Source: Sulfurovum sp. (GTDB lineage Bacteria; Campylobacterota; Campylobacteria; Campylobacterales; Sulfurovaceae). Taken from it: DNA of 10,155 bases. Position 1 is the first letter of the stretch, and the number at the start of each line of letters is the position of its first letter. This document shows, one piece after another, positions 1 through 6,917 of this stretch. The notes beneath the pieces were generated by a model. The model was given only the letters and a program-made list of their open reading frames with translations, had not been told where the DNA came from and did not search any database. The stretch spans positions 1-10,155 of the forward strand of contig JAGGRU010000184.1 of the NCBI GenBank assembly GCA_021159425.1, read 5' to 3'. Both the position numbers and the translations under genes were made by a program.

Positions 1-191
1 ATATCCAATGCATCTACATCAAATCCAATGGATGCAAGATATTTACTGTGTCTTCCCATACCACATGCCACATCAAGCACTTTTGTTCCTGTAGCCAATT
101 TGGCAAAATCTCTTATGAGTTTGACAGGCTTATCTGGAGCAGGGTTGTTTTGATATTTTTTGTCCCACTTTTCTTTATCTGCCTGAGCCAA
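1..191 (-). CDS. class I SAM-dependent methyltransferase, N-terminal part (runs off left edge)
   Basis: The first 63 residues of a minus-strand protein are present and the rest lies outside the window. Residues 38-48 read VLDVACGMGRH, the glycine-rich motif I that binds S-adenosylmethionine in class I (Rossmann-fold) methyltransferases. D63, at the end of the next predicted strand (VDALD), is where the acidic residue contacting the SAM ribose normally sits. The N-terminal W9-D10-x-x-Y13 pattern is common in TehB-like and related small methyltransferases. I chose a TTG start at 191-189 because an AAGGA ribosome binding site lies 6 nt upstream (198-202). An in-frame stop lies further upstream (226-224) and no ATG occurs between the two. 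The substrate cannot be told from this fragment. The gene is divergent from xth, with 71 bp between the starts. The methyltransferase fold is near certain and the start codon is probable. Confidence 0.85.
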   Translation of the reverse strand, partial: MAQADKEKWDKKYQNNPAPDKPVKLIRDFAKLATGTKVLDVACGMGRHSKYLASIGFDVDALD

Positions 192-214
192 TATGAATCC
201 TTTGAAGTCTATTT

Positions 215-223
215 TGCTATTAT
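215..223 (+). promoter_or_regulatory. putative extended -10 promoter of xth
   Basis: TGCTATTAT fits an extended -10 (TGnTATAAT) with one mismatch and lies in a T-rich tract, as is typical of Campylobacterota sigma70 promoters, which often lack a -35 box. It would place the transcript start near 230, about 33 nt before the xth start codon. This is a pattern match only. Confidence 0.4.
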
Positions 224-262
224 TCTACCTAAATAAATTGAAGCTCCGAACAAGGAAACAAT

Positions 263-1033
263 ATGGCAAAACTTACTTTTATATCGTGGAATGTCAACGG
301 CATTCGTGCAGTAGACAAAAAAGACGCACTGAAGTGGATCGATGATGAGAATGTAGACTTTTTGGGACTCCAGGAAATTAAAGCAGAAGCAGATCAAATC
401 CCTGAAACTATTTTCAATAAAAACTATAAGTTTCAAAGTATAAACTCTTCATCCAATAAGGGTCAATCCGGTGTTGCCCTCTATACTGATATGAAAGGCG
501 AAGCCTCTTCATGTGACCATGTAGATATTTTGAATGAAGGACGCATTAACGAGTACCATTTTGGAGATATTGCATACTTCAACGTCTATTTCCCTAACGG
601 ACAGCGTAATGATGAACGTTTAGAGTATAAGATGGCATTTTATGAGCGCTTTTTAAATCATATAAATACACTTAGAGAAGAGGGGAAATCTATCGTAGTA
701 TGTGGTGATGTAAATACCGCACACAAAGAGTTTGATCTTGCACGTCCAAAAGCCAATGAAAAAACATCTGGTTTCTTACCTATGGAACGTGAATGGATGG
801 ACAAACTCATATCGCATGGGTATATAGACACTTTTAGACACGTAAAAGGTGATGAAGTAGATCGTTACAGCTGGTGGTCATACAGAGCAGGTGCAAGAGG
901 AAATAATGTAGGATGGAGAATTGATTACTTCTTTGTATCTAATGACCTTAAAGACAAAATTATAGATGCCGATATCTTGGATACGGTGATGGGAAGTGAC
1001 CATTGTCCTGTGAAGTTGGTGTTGGAGATTTAG
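263..1033 (+). CDS. xth: exodeoxyribonuclease III / AP endonuclease
   Basis: This is a 256-residue member of the ExoIII/APE1 (endonuclease/exonuclease/phosphatase) family, which cuts DNA at abasic sites and removes 3'-blocking groups in base excision repair in the cytoplasm. The expected motifs appear in order: WNVNGIRA at 9-16 with N10/N12, LQEIKA with the metal-binding E38, GDVNTAH at 148-154 with D149 and N151, the DNA-contacting segment SWWSYRAGARGNNVGWRIDY at about 203-222, and GSDHCPV at 244-250 with the catalytic D246-H247 pair. The length matches bacterial ExoIII (about 250-270 residues), so the gene is complete. An AAGGA ribosome binding site (252-256) lies 6 nt before the ATG. The gene stands alone: its upstream neighbour is divergent and the next gene is convergent. 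Whether it acts more as an exonuclease or an AP endonuclease in vivo is not visible here. Confidence 0.97.
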   Translation: MAKLTFISWNVNGIRAVDKKDALKWIDDENVDFLGLQEIKAEADQIPETIFNKNYKFQSINSSSNKGQSGVALYTDMKGEASSCDHVDILNEGRINEYHFGDIAYFNVYFPNGQRNDERLEYKMAFYERFLNHINTLREEGKSIVVCGDVNTAHKEFDLARPKANEKTSGFLPMEREWMDKLISHGYIDTFRHVKGDEVDRYSWWSYRAGARGNNVGWRIDYFFVSNDLKDKIIDADILDTVMGSDHCPVKLVLEI

Positions 1034-1050
1034 ACTGTTTGAGTTGAATC

Positions 1051-1076
1051 TATTTCACCTCAAAAGAGGTAAAATA
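1051..1076. terminator. weak hairpin between convergent genes
   Basis: ACCTC (1057-1061) and GAGGT (1066-1070) pair around an AAAA loop. After one mismatch the stem extends with AT pairs (1051-1055 with 1072-1076). It sits in the 60-bp gap between xth and the convergent 1094-1624 gene, where a bidirectional terminator would be expected. There is no long T run on either strand, so termination strength is doubtful. Confidence 0.35.
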
Positions 1077-1093
1077 AAATAAGGTCACAGATG

Positions 1094-1624
1094 CTATGAA
1101 AGGTGTACAGAAGTACCCAGTGCATTTGCTATGTCAGCATAAAGCTTTTTTTCATCGGCACTTATACGTTCTCCGCCAAAACCAAGAAAACCGCCTTCTT
1201 TGGCTGCCTTTGCAACATTCTCAGCAATAGACATGGCCCATTCTTTATATTCTTCTGCTTCCTGTGGCGTTGCTTTTTCTTTTAGTAATTTGGCTACTGC
1301 ACTGGAATCATCGATTACAAACTGATGCATATCTTCATAAGATTTGATATCTTTTCCTTTGAAGTTCTCTTTGGCTTTTCCCTGAAATTCTTTGGCTTGA
1401 GCCCTTGCTTCTTTCCCGTTTGCCATATTTGGTAAAATACCAACAATGATCTCATTTTGCGGAAAAGTTTTTGCACCTTCCAGAAATGATTTTGTACTGC
1501 TGAATAATTCTTTAACAGTACCTAACCCGCTACCTCCGGCAAAGACCATTGTTTGTCCTATAGTGAATGGTGTATTTGTCAGCAAAAACTGCTCTTCTTC
1601 TGTAAATCTTGTATCTAATGACAT
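1094..1624 (-). CDS. conserved hypothetical soluble helical protein (176 aa)
   Basis: I do not recognise a named family with confidence. The 176-residue product has no signal peptide or transmembrane segment and is rich in Ala, Glu and Lys, suggesting a mostly helical cytoplasmic protein. Two patches stand out: a hydrophobic, glycine-containing N-terminal segment (residues 18-36, with FAGGSGLG at 28-35), and a C-terminal GFLGFGG (145-151) followed by an amphipathic helix with ISADEKKLYADI and ANALG (154-170). The tail has the look of TerB-like helical proteins, but that is a resemblance and not an assignment. Expression is probably good: an AAGGAG ribosome binding site lies 6 nt before the ATG and an excellent extended -10 (1661-1669) lies about 35-45 bp upstream. 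It is therefore likely transcribed on its own, although the DUF1456 gene ends only 65 bp upstream on the same strand. Confidence 0.8.
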   Translation of the reverse strand: MSLDTRFTEEEQFLLTNTPFTIGQTMVFAGGSGLGTVKELFSSTKSFLEGAKTFPQNEIIVGILPNMANGKEARAQAKEFQGKAKENFKGKDIKSYEDMHQFVIDDSSAVAKLLKEKATPQEAEEYKEWAMSIAENVAKAAKEGGFLGFGGERISADEKKLYADIANALGTSVHLS

Positions 1625-1660
1625 GTATATCTCCTTTTTTGTTAGTAAAAATACTGATAA

Positions 1661-1669
1661 ATTATATCA
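1661..1669 (-). promoter_or_regulatory. extended -10 promoter of the 176-aa protein gene
   Basis: Read on the minus strand this is TGATATAAT, a perfect TGn-TATAAT extended -10 preceded by a T-rich stretch. The transcript would start near 1654, about 30 nt before the ATG at 1624, and would contain the AAGGAG ribosome binding site. It is the best promoter match in the window. Confidence 0.6.
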
Positions 1670-1689
1670 AATTAGATTTACTTTATGAC

Positions 1690-2157
1690 TTATTCTACTT
1701 CTCCAACGAAATGAAATTCATCCAAGCCATCTAAAAATGCCGTCAATAGTTCATCTGAACACTCTTTGAAATTCTTATGTCCTTCTTTTCGGAAGAGGGA
1801 AGCAAGCTGTTGTTTGCTTAGTTCTGCTTCTCCTAGAGAGAATATGATCTCTGTTTCTGCCTCTTTGAGTTCCAGTGCTATACGTAGTTTTTTGAGGATG
1901 AGATTGTTTGTAAGCTCTACAACATCATCATTCTTCTTAGGACTTGGACCACGTTTCAATATGACAAAACCATCTAAAAAGACCCCTAACTCTTCATAAG
2001 AACAGAGTTTAGATCCTTCATCCTGACGACGTTTGAGTAGTGAATCAAGATGTGAAGCCTCTATTTTGTATTCAGTAAGCTTATATGCTTCCAGCATCTC
2101 TTTCTGACTTAGATTTAAAGCTTTTTGGATCTTATATAATATATCGTTTGTTTTCAA
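1690..2157 (-). CDS. DUF1456 family protein (YehS-like)
   Basis: This 155-residue protein consists of two copies of the roughly 60-residue DUF1456 repeat known from E. coli YehS. Copy 1 (about 4-63) has NDILYKIQKAL and ends CSYEELGVFLDGF. Copy 2 (about 84-145) has the diagnostic ending ECSDELLTAFLDGL. The biochemical role of the family is unknown. It has no signal or membrane segment, so it is probably cytoplasmic. The start is TTG at 2157: the family begins with a short M-x-x-ND segment and this start reproduces it, whereas no ATG gives an intact first repeat. Its ribosome binding site AGGA (2164-2167) overlaps the stop codon of the upstream YceI-like gene, only 8 nt away, which implies translation from one mRNA with that gene. 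The family assignment is firm; the function is open. Confidence 0.88.
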   Translation of the reverse strand: MKTNDILYKIQKALNLSQKEMLEAYKLTEYKIEASHLDSLLKRRQDEGSKLCSYEELGVFLDGFVILKRGPSPKKNDDVVELTNNLILKKLRIALELKEAETEIIFSLGEAELSKQQLASLFRKEGHKNFKECSDELLTAFLDGLDEFHFVGEVE

Positions 2158-2165
2158 ATTGAATC

Positions 2166-2798
2166 CTATTTTTTCTTTTTGATCTCTGTATCACATAAGG
2201 TTGCTTTTATTGTTGTATGAAACTTAATAGTCACATCACTCCAGATCTTTCCCTTATATAAATCATGACAGCTTTTATCTACAGATGCCAATGCATCAAG
2301 TGCAGTAAAGTCCGCTAAATTTATAGTGCCTGTAGCTGAAAAATCTTCTTTGAAGTAATTGTAATTCATAACAGTTGTTACAGTTTTACCATTCATTGTA
2401 ATTTCTACAGTAACAACACCTGTTTTTGGTTTTCCCTTCATCATTTGCACTTCATCTGCTTTGATGTCGGTAATGATACCTTCTATTTTAGGGCTTGATA
2501 ATTTATTAAAAAAGAATTCTACAATAGTCTCATCTCTACTAACGATCTCAGTATCGATATTACTGCTCTCCATACTCACTTTTGACCCAACTAAAAGTTC
2601 TCTAAAGTTCTTACCTTCTAAGGCTTTTGGGCTGTATTGTACATCTAAAAATTTACCATGAACCGTTATTCTGGTATCTGTTTTGTATGCATCCCAACTT
2701 ACATTCATTGTTTTGTCTTGAACCAGCAAGCATCCACCACTGTTTGCCATAGTAAGCAGCGTTCCTAGACTTAAAAGTATTTTATTAAGATTTGGCAT
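2166..2798 (-). CDS. YceI-like exported protein
   Basis: This 210-residue protein has an N-terminal signal segment (about 1-22) and a YceI-type lipocalin-like body. Family-like features are the alternating beta pattern from residue 32 on, ITVHGKF near 44-50, and the long C-terminal stretch with FSATGTINLADF (153-164), ALDALASV (166-173), a conserved-looking C177 and KGKIWSDVTIKF (182-193). Known YceI proteins are periplasmic carriers of isoprenoid or other amphipathic lipids; the ligand here is unknown. C23 (NSGGC) could be a lipoprotein site but is a poor lipobox, so either a lipoprotein or a soluble periplasmic protein is possible. C177 and C202 might form a disulfide. The ATG at 2798 has a GAGG ribosome binding site 6 nt upstream. 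A 16-codon ORF with a stronger ribosome binding site overlaps its start (2785-2835). It is probably co-transcribed with the DUF302 gene upstream and the DUF1456 gene downstream. Confidence 0.82.
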   Translation of the reverse strand: MPNLNKILLSLGTLLTMANSGGCLLVQDKTMNVSWDAYKTDTRITVHGKFLDVQYSPKALEGKNFRELLVGSKVSMESSNIDTEIVSRDETIVEFFFNKLSSPKIEGIITDIKADEVQMMKGKPKTGVVTVEITMNGKTVTTVMNYNYFKEDFSATGTINLADFTALDALASVDKSCHDLYKGKIWSDVTIKFHTTIKATLCDTEIKKKK

Positions 2799-2835
2799 TT
2801 AGTACCTCACTGTACTGAATTTTAATTCTTGTCAT
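2785..2835 (-). CDS. possible 16-codon leader peptide overlapping the YceI-like gene start
   Basis: An ATG at 2835 preceded by AAAAAAGGGATAACA (a strong AAGGG ribosome binding site at about 6 nt) opens a frame encoding MTRIKIQYSEVLNAKS and ending with TAA at 2787-2785. That is 14 nt inside the YceI-like gene, in another frame. Ribosomes ending there could re-initiate on the YceI-like ATG at 2798. The ribosome binding site is nearly the same as the one before the DUF1090 gene at 8378. No function can be inferred from the peptide, and it may be chance. Confidence 0.3.
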   Translation of the reverse strand: MTRIKIQYSEVLNAKS

Positions 2836-2858
2836 TGTTATCCCTTTTTTGATAATTT

Positions 2859-3320
2859 CTATTTTTTAGCAGCTTCCTGCGCCAAGTTTTGCATAGCAAT
2901 ATGTGCTTTTTTTATAATAGCTAAACATTTCTTATCTTTAATATTATGTTTGAGTGTCCAATACTCCGGATTGGTATAAGTGATCGTTGTTCTCCCCTCA
3001 TAATCTGTAGAAAAGAGGATACGAAGTGGCAGGTCAAGCCCCATAGAAGGGTTGCACTGCATCAGTAGTGTCCCCATTTTAGGATTACCAAAAACAACAA
3101 CTGTTTCAGGTTTGAGTTTTAAGCCTACAACTTTTGCATTTTTCGCATGGTCAATGGTCTGAAAATGTGTCAGCTCTTTAGCTTTGATAGTAGCAATAAG
3201 TTTGGCTACGGCAGTGGGAACATCATTTTGACTCTCTACTGTTTCAAGAAAAGCACCTTTTTTACTGTCACAGCCAAGTAGCATAAAACCTATGATGACT
3301 ATAAATAATATTTTTGTCAT
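2859..3320 (-). CDS. DUF302 domain lipoprotein
   Basis: This is a 153-residue lipoprotein: a hydrophobic signal segment runs to a classical lipobox LLGC with the lipidated C17. A DUF302 domain follows (about 36-125), with VAKLIATIKAKEL at its start and the typical run VVVFGNPKMGTLLMQCNPSMG (76-94), LPLRILF and a tyrosine/proline-rich end near 117-121. DUF302 proteins are small and found in many sulfur- and metal-metabolising bacteria; their activity is not established. I chose the ATG at 3320 because AGGA (3327-3330) lies 6 nt before it and it gives a standard lipoprotein signal. A longer frame from 3353 would add 11 residues encoded by the adjacent hairpin repeat and spoil the signal. It is probably the first gene of a DUF302 / YceI-like / DUF1456 transcription unit. 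It is likely anchored on the periplasmic side of a membrane. Confidence 0.87.
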   Translation of the reverse strand: MTKILFIVIIGFMLLGCDSKKGAFLETVESQNDVPTAVAKLIATIKAKELTHFQTIDHAKNAKVVGLKLKPETVVVFGNPKMGTLLMQCNPSMGLDLPLRILFSTDYEGRTTITYTNPEYWTLKHNIKDKKCLAIIKKAHIAMQNLAQEAAKK

Positions 3321-3338
3321 AAAAAATCCTGTGTAGTT

Positions 3339-3403
3339 GTAGGGTCGGTTCACCGACCAATATTGTTAATACTCTGACACTGTGGTCGATAAATCGACCC
3401 TAC
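3339..3403. repeat. inverted doublet of REP-like GTAG-hairpin units (units A and B)
   Basis: Unit A (3339-3358) is GTAG followed by a hairpin with stem GGTCGGT/ACCGACC (3343-3349 and 3352-3358) and a TC centre. Unit B (3384-3403) is the reverse-complement form: stem GGTCGAT/ATCGACC (3384-3390 and 3393-3399), then CTAC. The units are separated by 25 nt, with the GTAG/CTAC ends outside. They differ at 3 of 20 positions, two of which are a compensatory G-C to A-T change in the stem. A GTAG tetranucleotide next to a small palindrome is the hallmark of REP elements processed by REP-associated tyrosine transposases. The doublet lies between ychF and the DUF302 gene. Repeat structure is certain; the REP assignment is inference. 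Confidence 0.75.
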
Positions 3404-3417
3404 GTAGAGATATAAAA

Positions 3418-4521
3418 TCAAACATTAAAGCGGAAATGCATCACATCACCGTCTTGAACAATGTACTCTTTACCTTCAAGTCTATTTTTACCGGCATCTT
3501 TTGCACCAGACTCACCATTAAATTCAATAAAGTCGTCATAGCTGATGACTTCTGCACGAATAAAGCCTTTTTCAAAGTCATTGTGAATGACAGCAGCAGC
3601 CTTAGGTGCCGTCGTATTTTTACGAATAGTCCATGCACGTACTTCTTTCACTCCGGCAGTGAAGTAGCTCATGAGTCCAAGTTTATCAAAGCCTTTGTGA
3701 ATAATTTGCTCAAGACCTGACTCTGTTATCCCTAGATCGGCAAGCATTTCATCTCTCTCATCATCATCAAAATCTACCATGTCTTCTTCTACTTTGGCAC
3801 AAAGTTTAATGACTTCATAGTTTCTTGCTTCTGCATACTCTTTAAGTTTTAGAACAAAGTCATTGTCTTCTTCCAGTCCGTCTTCATCTACATTGGCACC
3901 GTAAATGACCTCTTTGCTTGTAAGCAGACGCAGGTCTTTATTTAATGCTTTAAATTCATCACTGTCAATTTCAGAAAATGTAGATACGGGCTGACCCTCT
4001 TCAATATGTGTTAAAAGTGCTTCAGCGATGACAAGTTGCTCTTTTGCCTCTTTGTCATTACCTCTGGCTTTTTTAGCAAGCATCGAAATACGTTTTTCAA
4101 CAGCATCCATATCTGCAAGCAACAATTCGTATTCAATGATCTCAACATCACGGATAGGGTCTATAGAACCTTCTGTGTGTACAATATTGTCATCTTCAAA
4201 ACATCTTACGATATGCAGGATCACTTCAGTTTCACGAATGTTTCCTAAAAACTTATTTCCAAGACCTTCACCTTTGCTCGCACCTTTTACAAGACCTGCA
4301 ATGTCTACGAAATCAAGTGTTGAATACTGTATCTTTTCAGGGTTAACGATCTTTGCCAATTCATCAAGTCTTTTGTCAGGTACAGGTACAACAGCCTTAT
4401 TTGGCTCTATCGTACAGAACGGGTAGTTTGCAGACTCTGCATTCTGTGCTTTTGTCAATGCGTTAAAAGTTGTAGATTTTCCTACGTTGGGTAGTCCGAC
4501 AAGTCCAATTCCAAGTCCCAT
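3418..4521 (-). CDS. ychF: redox-regulated ATPase/GTPase YchF (Obg family)
   Basis: This 367-residue protein is a full-length YchF/OLA1, an Obg-family P-loop NTPase that binds ribosomes and prefers ATP. Motifs: the P-loop GLPNVGKST (9-17); the switch II DIAGL (73-77), where leucine replaces the usual catalytic glutamine, as in HAS-type GTPases; and NVDE (210-213) in the place of the NKxD guanine-specificity motif, consistent with relaxed base specificity. A charged helical, coiled-coil-prone insert covers about 125-175. The C-terminal TGS domain spans about 283-366 and ends with the typical EYIVQDGDVMHFRFNV. The ATG at 4521 is preceded by AAAGGA 5 nt upstream. Upstream on the same strand are the beta-barrel gene (65 bp away) and pepA. 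Ribosome or stress-related roles are known for the family; nothing here suggests anything unusual. Confidence 0.97.
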   Translation of the reverse strand: MGLGIGLVGLPNVGKSTTFNALTKAQNAESANYPFCTIEPNKAVVPVPDKRLDELAKIVNPEKIQYSTLDFVDIAGLVKGASKGEGLGNKFLGNIRETEVILHIVRCFEDDNIVHTEGSIDPIRDVEIIEYELLLADMDAVEKRISMLAKKARGNDKEAKEQLVIAEALLTHIEEGQPVSTFSEIDSDEFKALNKDLRLLTSKEVIYGANVDEDGLEEDNDFVLKLKEYAEARNYEVIKLCAKVEEDMVDFDDDERDEMLADLGITESGLEQIIHKGFDKLGLMSYFTAGVKEVRAWTIRKNTTAPKAAAVIHNDFEKGFIRAEVISYDDFIEFNGESGAKDAGKNRLEGKEYIVQDGDVMHFRFNV

Positions 4522-4586
4522 GGTATTCCTTTGGTAATATATTGCTGAGATTTTATCTAAAAGTTGGTGAAGAGGGGGTTATATGG

Positions 4587-5393
4587 CTAAAACTTGTAAC
4601 CTATTCCTAAAATTGAGTTTTGTACTTTAAGATTTGCAAGAGGTATTCTCCAAAAAATATCAAAATTTTCATATTCAAAAGAAAATTTTGATTCAGGAAC
4701 ACAAACATGGAAATCACGTATAGGATATCCGTTGAATTCTGGTATATCCGGATATATGGCACAGTCAAAACCAATACTTATGCTTGTGTCAATATTCAAA
4801 TCATAAATATTATCATGTCGGGAATATTCAAAACTACTGTCAAACTCTGTAATACCGTTTCTTGCAATGATAGGCCATTTTAATCTAGAGTGAAAATTCA
4901 CATGATCATTAATAAAACTATGATATTCAAAATTTAATGTGGGTGTAAATTTATTGGTACCTGTATAGTGTGCTGGTACATGTGGATTATTTGAGATCTT
5001 ATGGATAATATTTTGAATATCTCCACCACCCATATTGCCTATGATTTCAAATCCGAATCCAACTTTAAACTTACCACCTTGTACATAATATATACTTAAT
5101 ACATCTGTTCTAAGGTTATCCGGATTTGTTCTTGTAGTTGTCTGATCTTTAGGGTCACCATTGACAAAAAGTTCAGCTTTAATAAAGAACATATATTCAT
5201 CATTCGGATCTGTGTAGATCAATTCAAGATCTCCAGTTTGTCCAAGATCATTGGGACCGTCAGTACCGAGTATCGCTGAATTATCTGAAAAAATGATATG
5301 ATAAGGCTTTGTATGATTGTTCTCTGCCATTGTATTTTCACCCAATAGCAGTAGTAAGAAAAATATAACTTTTTTGATTTTTCCCAGTTTCAA
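4587..5393 (-). CDS. putative outer-membrane beta-barrel protein, unknown function
   Basis: I do not recognise a named family. The 268-residue product starts with a clear Sec signal (basic GKIKK, then FFLLLLLGEN, with a likely cut after TMA at residue 23). The mature part is rich in alternating hydrophobic/polar strands (for example LNFEYHSF, FHSRLKW and FSFEYENFDIFW) and aromatic residues. It ends in a phenylalanine (GIGYKF), the classic C-terminal outer-membrane signature. NDLGQTGDLELIYTDPNDEY (48-67) vaguely recalls the start of LpxR-like lipid A deacylases, but I see no catalytic support for that. The best start is TTG at 5393, because it alone keeps the signal peptide; the ribosome binding site is weak. 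The gene follows pepA after 25 bp, so it is probably read from the same transcript. It looks more AT-rich than its housekeeping neighbours, which may indicate acquisition or relaxed selection. Confidence 0.75.
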   Translation of the reverse strand: MKLGKIKKVIFFLLLLLGENTMAENNHTKPYHIIFSDNSAILGTDGPNDLGQTGDLELIYTDPNDEYMFFIKAELFVNGDPKDQTTTRTNPDNLRTDVLSIYYVQGGKFKVGFGFEIIGNMGGGDIQNIIHKISNNPHVPAHYTGTNKFTPTLNFEYHSFINDHVNFHSRLKWPIIARNGITEFDSSFEYSRHDNIYDLNIDTSISIGFDCAIYPDIPEFNGYPIRDFHVCVPESKFSFEYENFDIFWRIPLANLKVQNSILGIGYKF

Positions 5394-5418
5394 TTTATTT
5401 CAATATAACTTAAAAAAT

Positions 5419-6891
5419 TTAATCTGTTTTAGCCGTTCTGGCAATTTTCTCAATAAGTCTCAGCATCATTCTTACACCGGCACCTGAAGCACCATGTGGG
5501 TTTTCTGCCCAGGCATGCTCAACAAATGCAGGTCCCGCAATGTCTATGTGTGCCCATTTGTCTTTATGATCTTCATCGATGAATTCAGCAAGAAATTGTC
5601 CTGCTGTAATAGCTCCGCCGTAACGTGTATTTGAAATGTTACATACATCTGCAATTTCAGATTTGATGGTTTTTTTCAAGTGTCTGTTGAAGTCCAGTTT
5701 CGTTGCAAGTTCACCTGCCTGTGCTGCCAGGTTGACAACCAGATCTTTTGGCTCATCTGCATTTCCCATCACACCTGATGTGTAGTGACCCACACCCACA
5801 ACACAGGCACCCGTAAGTGTTGCAAAGTCAAAAAGATAATCTGCTTTGACTTCCTGCTGTGCATAACAGAGTGTATCTGCAAGGACTAAACGTCCTTCTG
5901 CATCTGTATTTCTGATCTCGATCGTTTTTCCATTTTTTGCAACGAGTACATCATCGGGTTTATAGGCATCTCCACCGATCATATTTTCTACGGCTCCGAC
6001 AAAACCATGTACTTCTACCGGTAAGTTCATTTCCGAGATCGCTTTCATGATCCCAAGGACAGCAGAACCACCACTCTTGTCAGATTTCATGCCTACCATA
6101 TAGTCCGCAGGCTTAAGGCTAAGTCCACCTGAATCATAAGTCAAACCTTTACCGACCAAAGAGATAACTGCTACAGGGTCTTTAGGTTTGTGTGCCAAGT
6201 GAATGACTCTTGGTTTATGACGACTTGCCCGTGCAACAGCAAGCAATGTTTCCATTTTCTCTTTTCTTAATTCTTTAGGTTTTAAGATCTTACACTTTAA
6301 GCTGCTGTTCTTGGCAAGATCTTCAGCAATGTTCGCCATGATCTCCGGGTAACAGTCATCCGGTGTTGTATTTACAATGTCTCTTGTAAAGTTTGTTGCA
6401 GACCCGGCAATGTCACCATTGTGTACAGCTCTAGCCATTGCTTCCAAACTTACTTCGTAATTGTCTCCATAGCCTTCTGTGGAGATCTGTATATTTTTGA
6501 TTCTTGACTTTATTTTCTTACTTTTATACGTTGTGAAAGTATATGCACCAAGAACAACACCTTCAACAGCAGCACGAAGAGAAGCAGTACATTTAGGATG
6601 ACTTAAATATGTTGCTATTTTAACTGTTTTGTATTTTTTGCCAAGCAATGAACGCAGTGCAGTAGCAACGGCTGAACGTATACCCACACCTTTAAGTGTT
6701 TCAGAACCTACGTAAAGTCTGTTTTTCTCAAGAAGTAAACATACTTCATCCTGTCCAGCCTTGAACCCTGCTTTTTTAAGTAGTTTTTTGTCTTGTATAA
6801 ATTTGTGTTTTAAGTCACCGTCAATGACGATGATGATCTCCAGATCAGATTTGATCTCTGAAAGTTTGTCTGTTGTTATATTAAAATTCAT
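5419..6891 (-). CDS. pepA: leucyl aminopeptidase (M17 family, PepA)
   Basis: This 490-residue protein is a complete M17 cytosol aminopeptidase, a di-metal enzyme that removes N-terminal amino acids from peptides in the cytoplasm and normally forms hexamers. The N-terminal domain (1 to about 160) is diverged, as usual. The C-terminal catalytic domain holds the metal and catalytic residues: GKGLTYDSGGLSLKP (247-261) with K248, D253 and K260; MKSDKSGG (268-275) with D271; and the family signature NTDAEGRLVLAD (328-339) with D330, E332 and R334. DFATLTGAC follows at 355-363. All expected ligands are present. The ATG at 6891 has AGGA 5 nt upstream. The gene lies 89 bp after trpB, with a hairpin-repeat doublet in between that also carries a candidate -10 box, so it may have its own promoter. 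The beta-barrel gene and ychF follow on the same strand. Confidence 0.97.
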   Translation of the reverse strand: MNFNITTDKLSEIKSDLEIIIVIDGDLKHKFIQDKKLLKKAGFKAGQDEVCLLLEKNRLYVGSETLKGVGIRSAVATALRSLLGKKYKTVKIATYLSHPKCTASLRAAVEGVVLGAYTFTTYKSKKIKSRIKNIQISTEGYGDNYEVSLEAMARAVHNGDIAGSATNFTRDIVNTTPDDCYPEIMANIAEDLAKNSSLKCKILKPKELRKEKMETLLAVARASRHKPRVIHLAHKPKDPVAVISLVGKGLTYDSGGLSLKPADYMVGMKSDKSGGSAVLGIMKAISEMNLPVEVHGFVGAVENMIGGDAYKPDDVLVAKNGKTIEIRNTDAEGRLVLADTLCYAQQEVKADYLFDFATLTGACVVGVGHYTSGVMGNADEPKDLVVNLAAQAGELATKLDFNRHLKKTIKSEIADVCNISNTRYGGAITAGQFLAEFIDEDHKDKWAHIDIAGPAFVEHAWAENPHGASGAGVRMMLRLIEKIARTAKTD

Positions 6892-6917
6892 ATTTTTCCT
6901 TGATTGATTGTATATAT

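Noticed and set aside
48..236. 62-codon open frame on the plus strand
   Set aside because: Antisense to the methyltransferase N-terminus, whose SAM motif on the minus strand is unmistakable.
3321..3353. Longer start (3353) for the DUF302 lipoprotein
   Set aside because: The extra 11 residues are encoded by the hairpin repeat. The ATG at 3320 has a proper ribosome binding site and gives a standard lipoprotein signal.
3382..3720. 112-codon open frame on the plus strand starting in the repeat
   Set aside because: Antisense to the ychF TGS domain, without its own signals.
4028..4426. 132-codon open frame on the plus strand
   Set aside because: Antisense to the ychF GTPase domain, serine/leucine-rich as expected of a complementary strand reading.
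4522..4586. Terminator between the beta-barrel gene and ychF
   Set aside because: No GC-rich hairpin with a T tract is present, so read-through is more likely.
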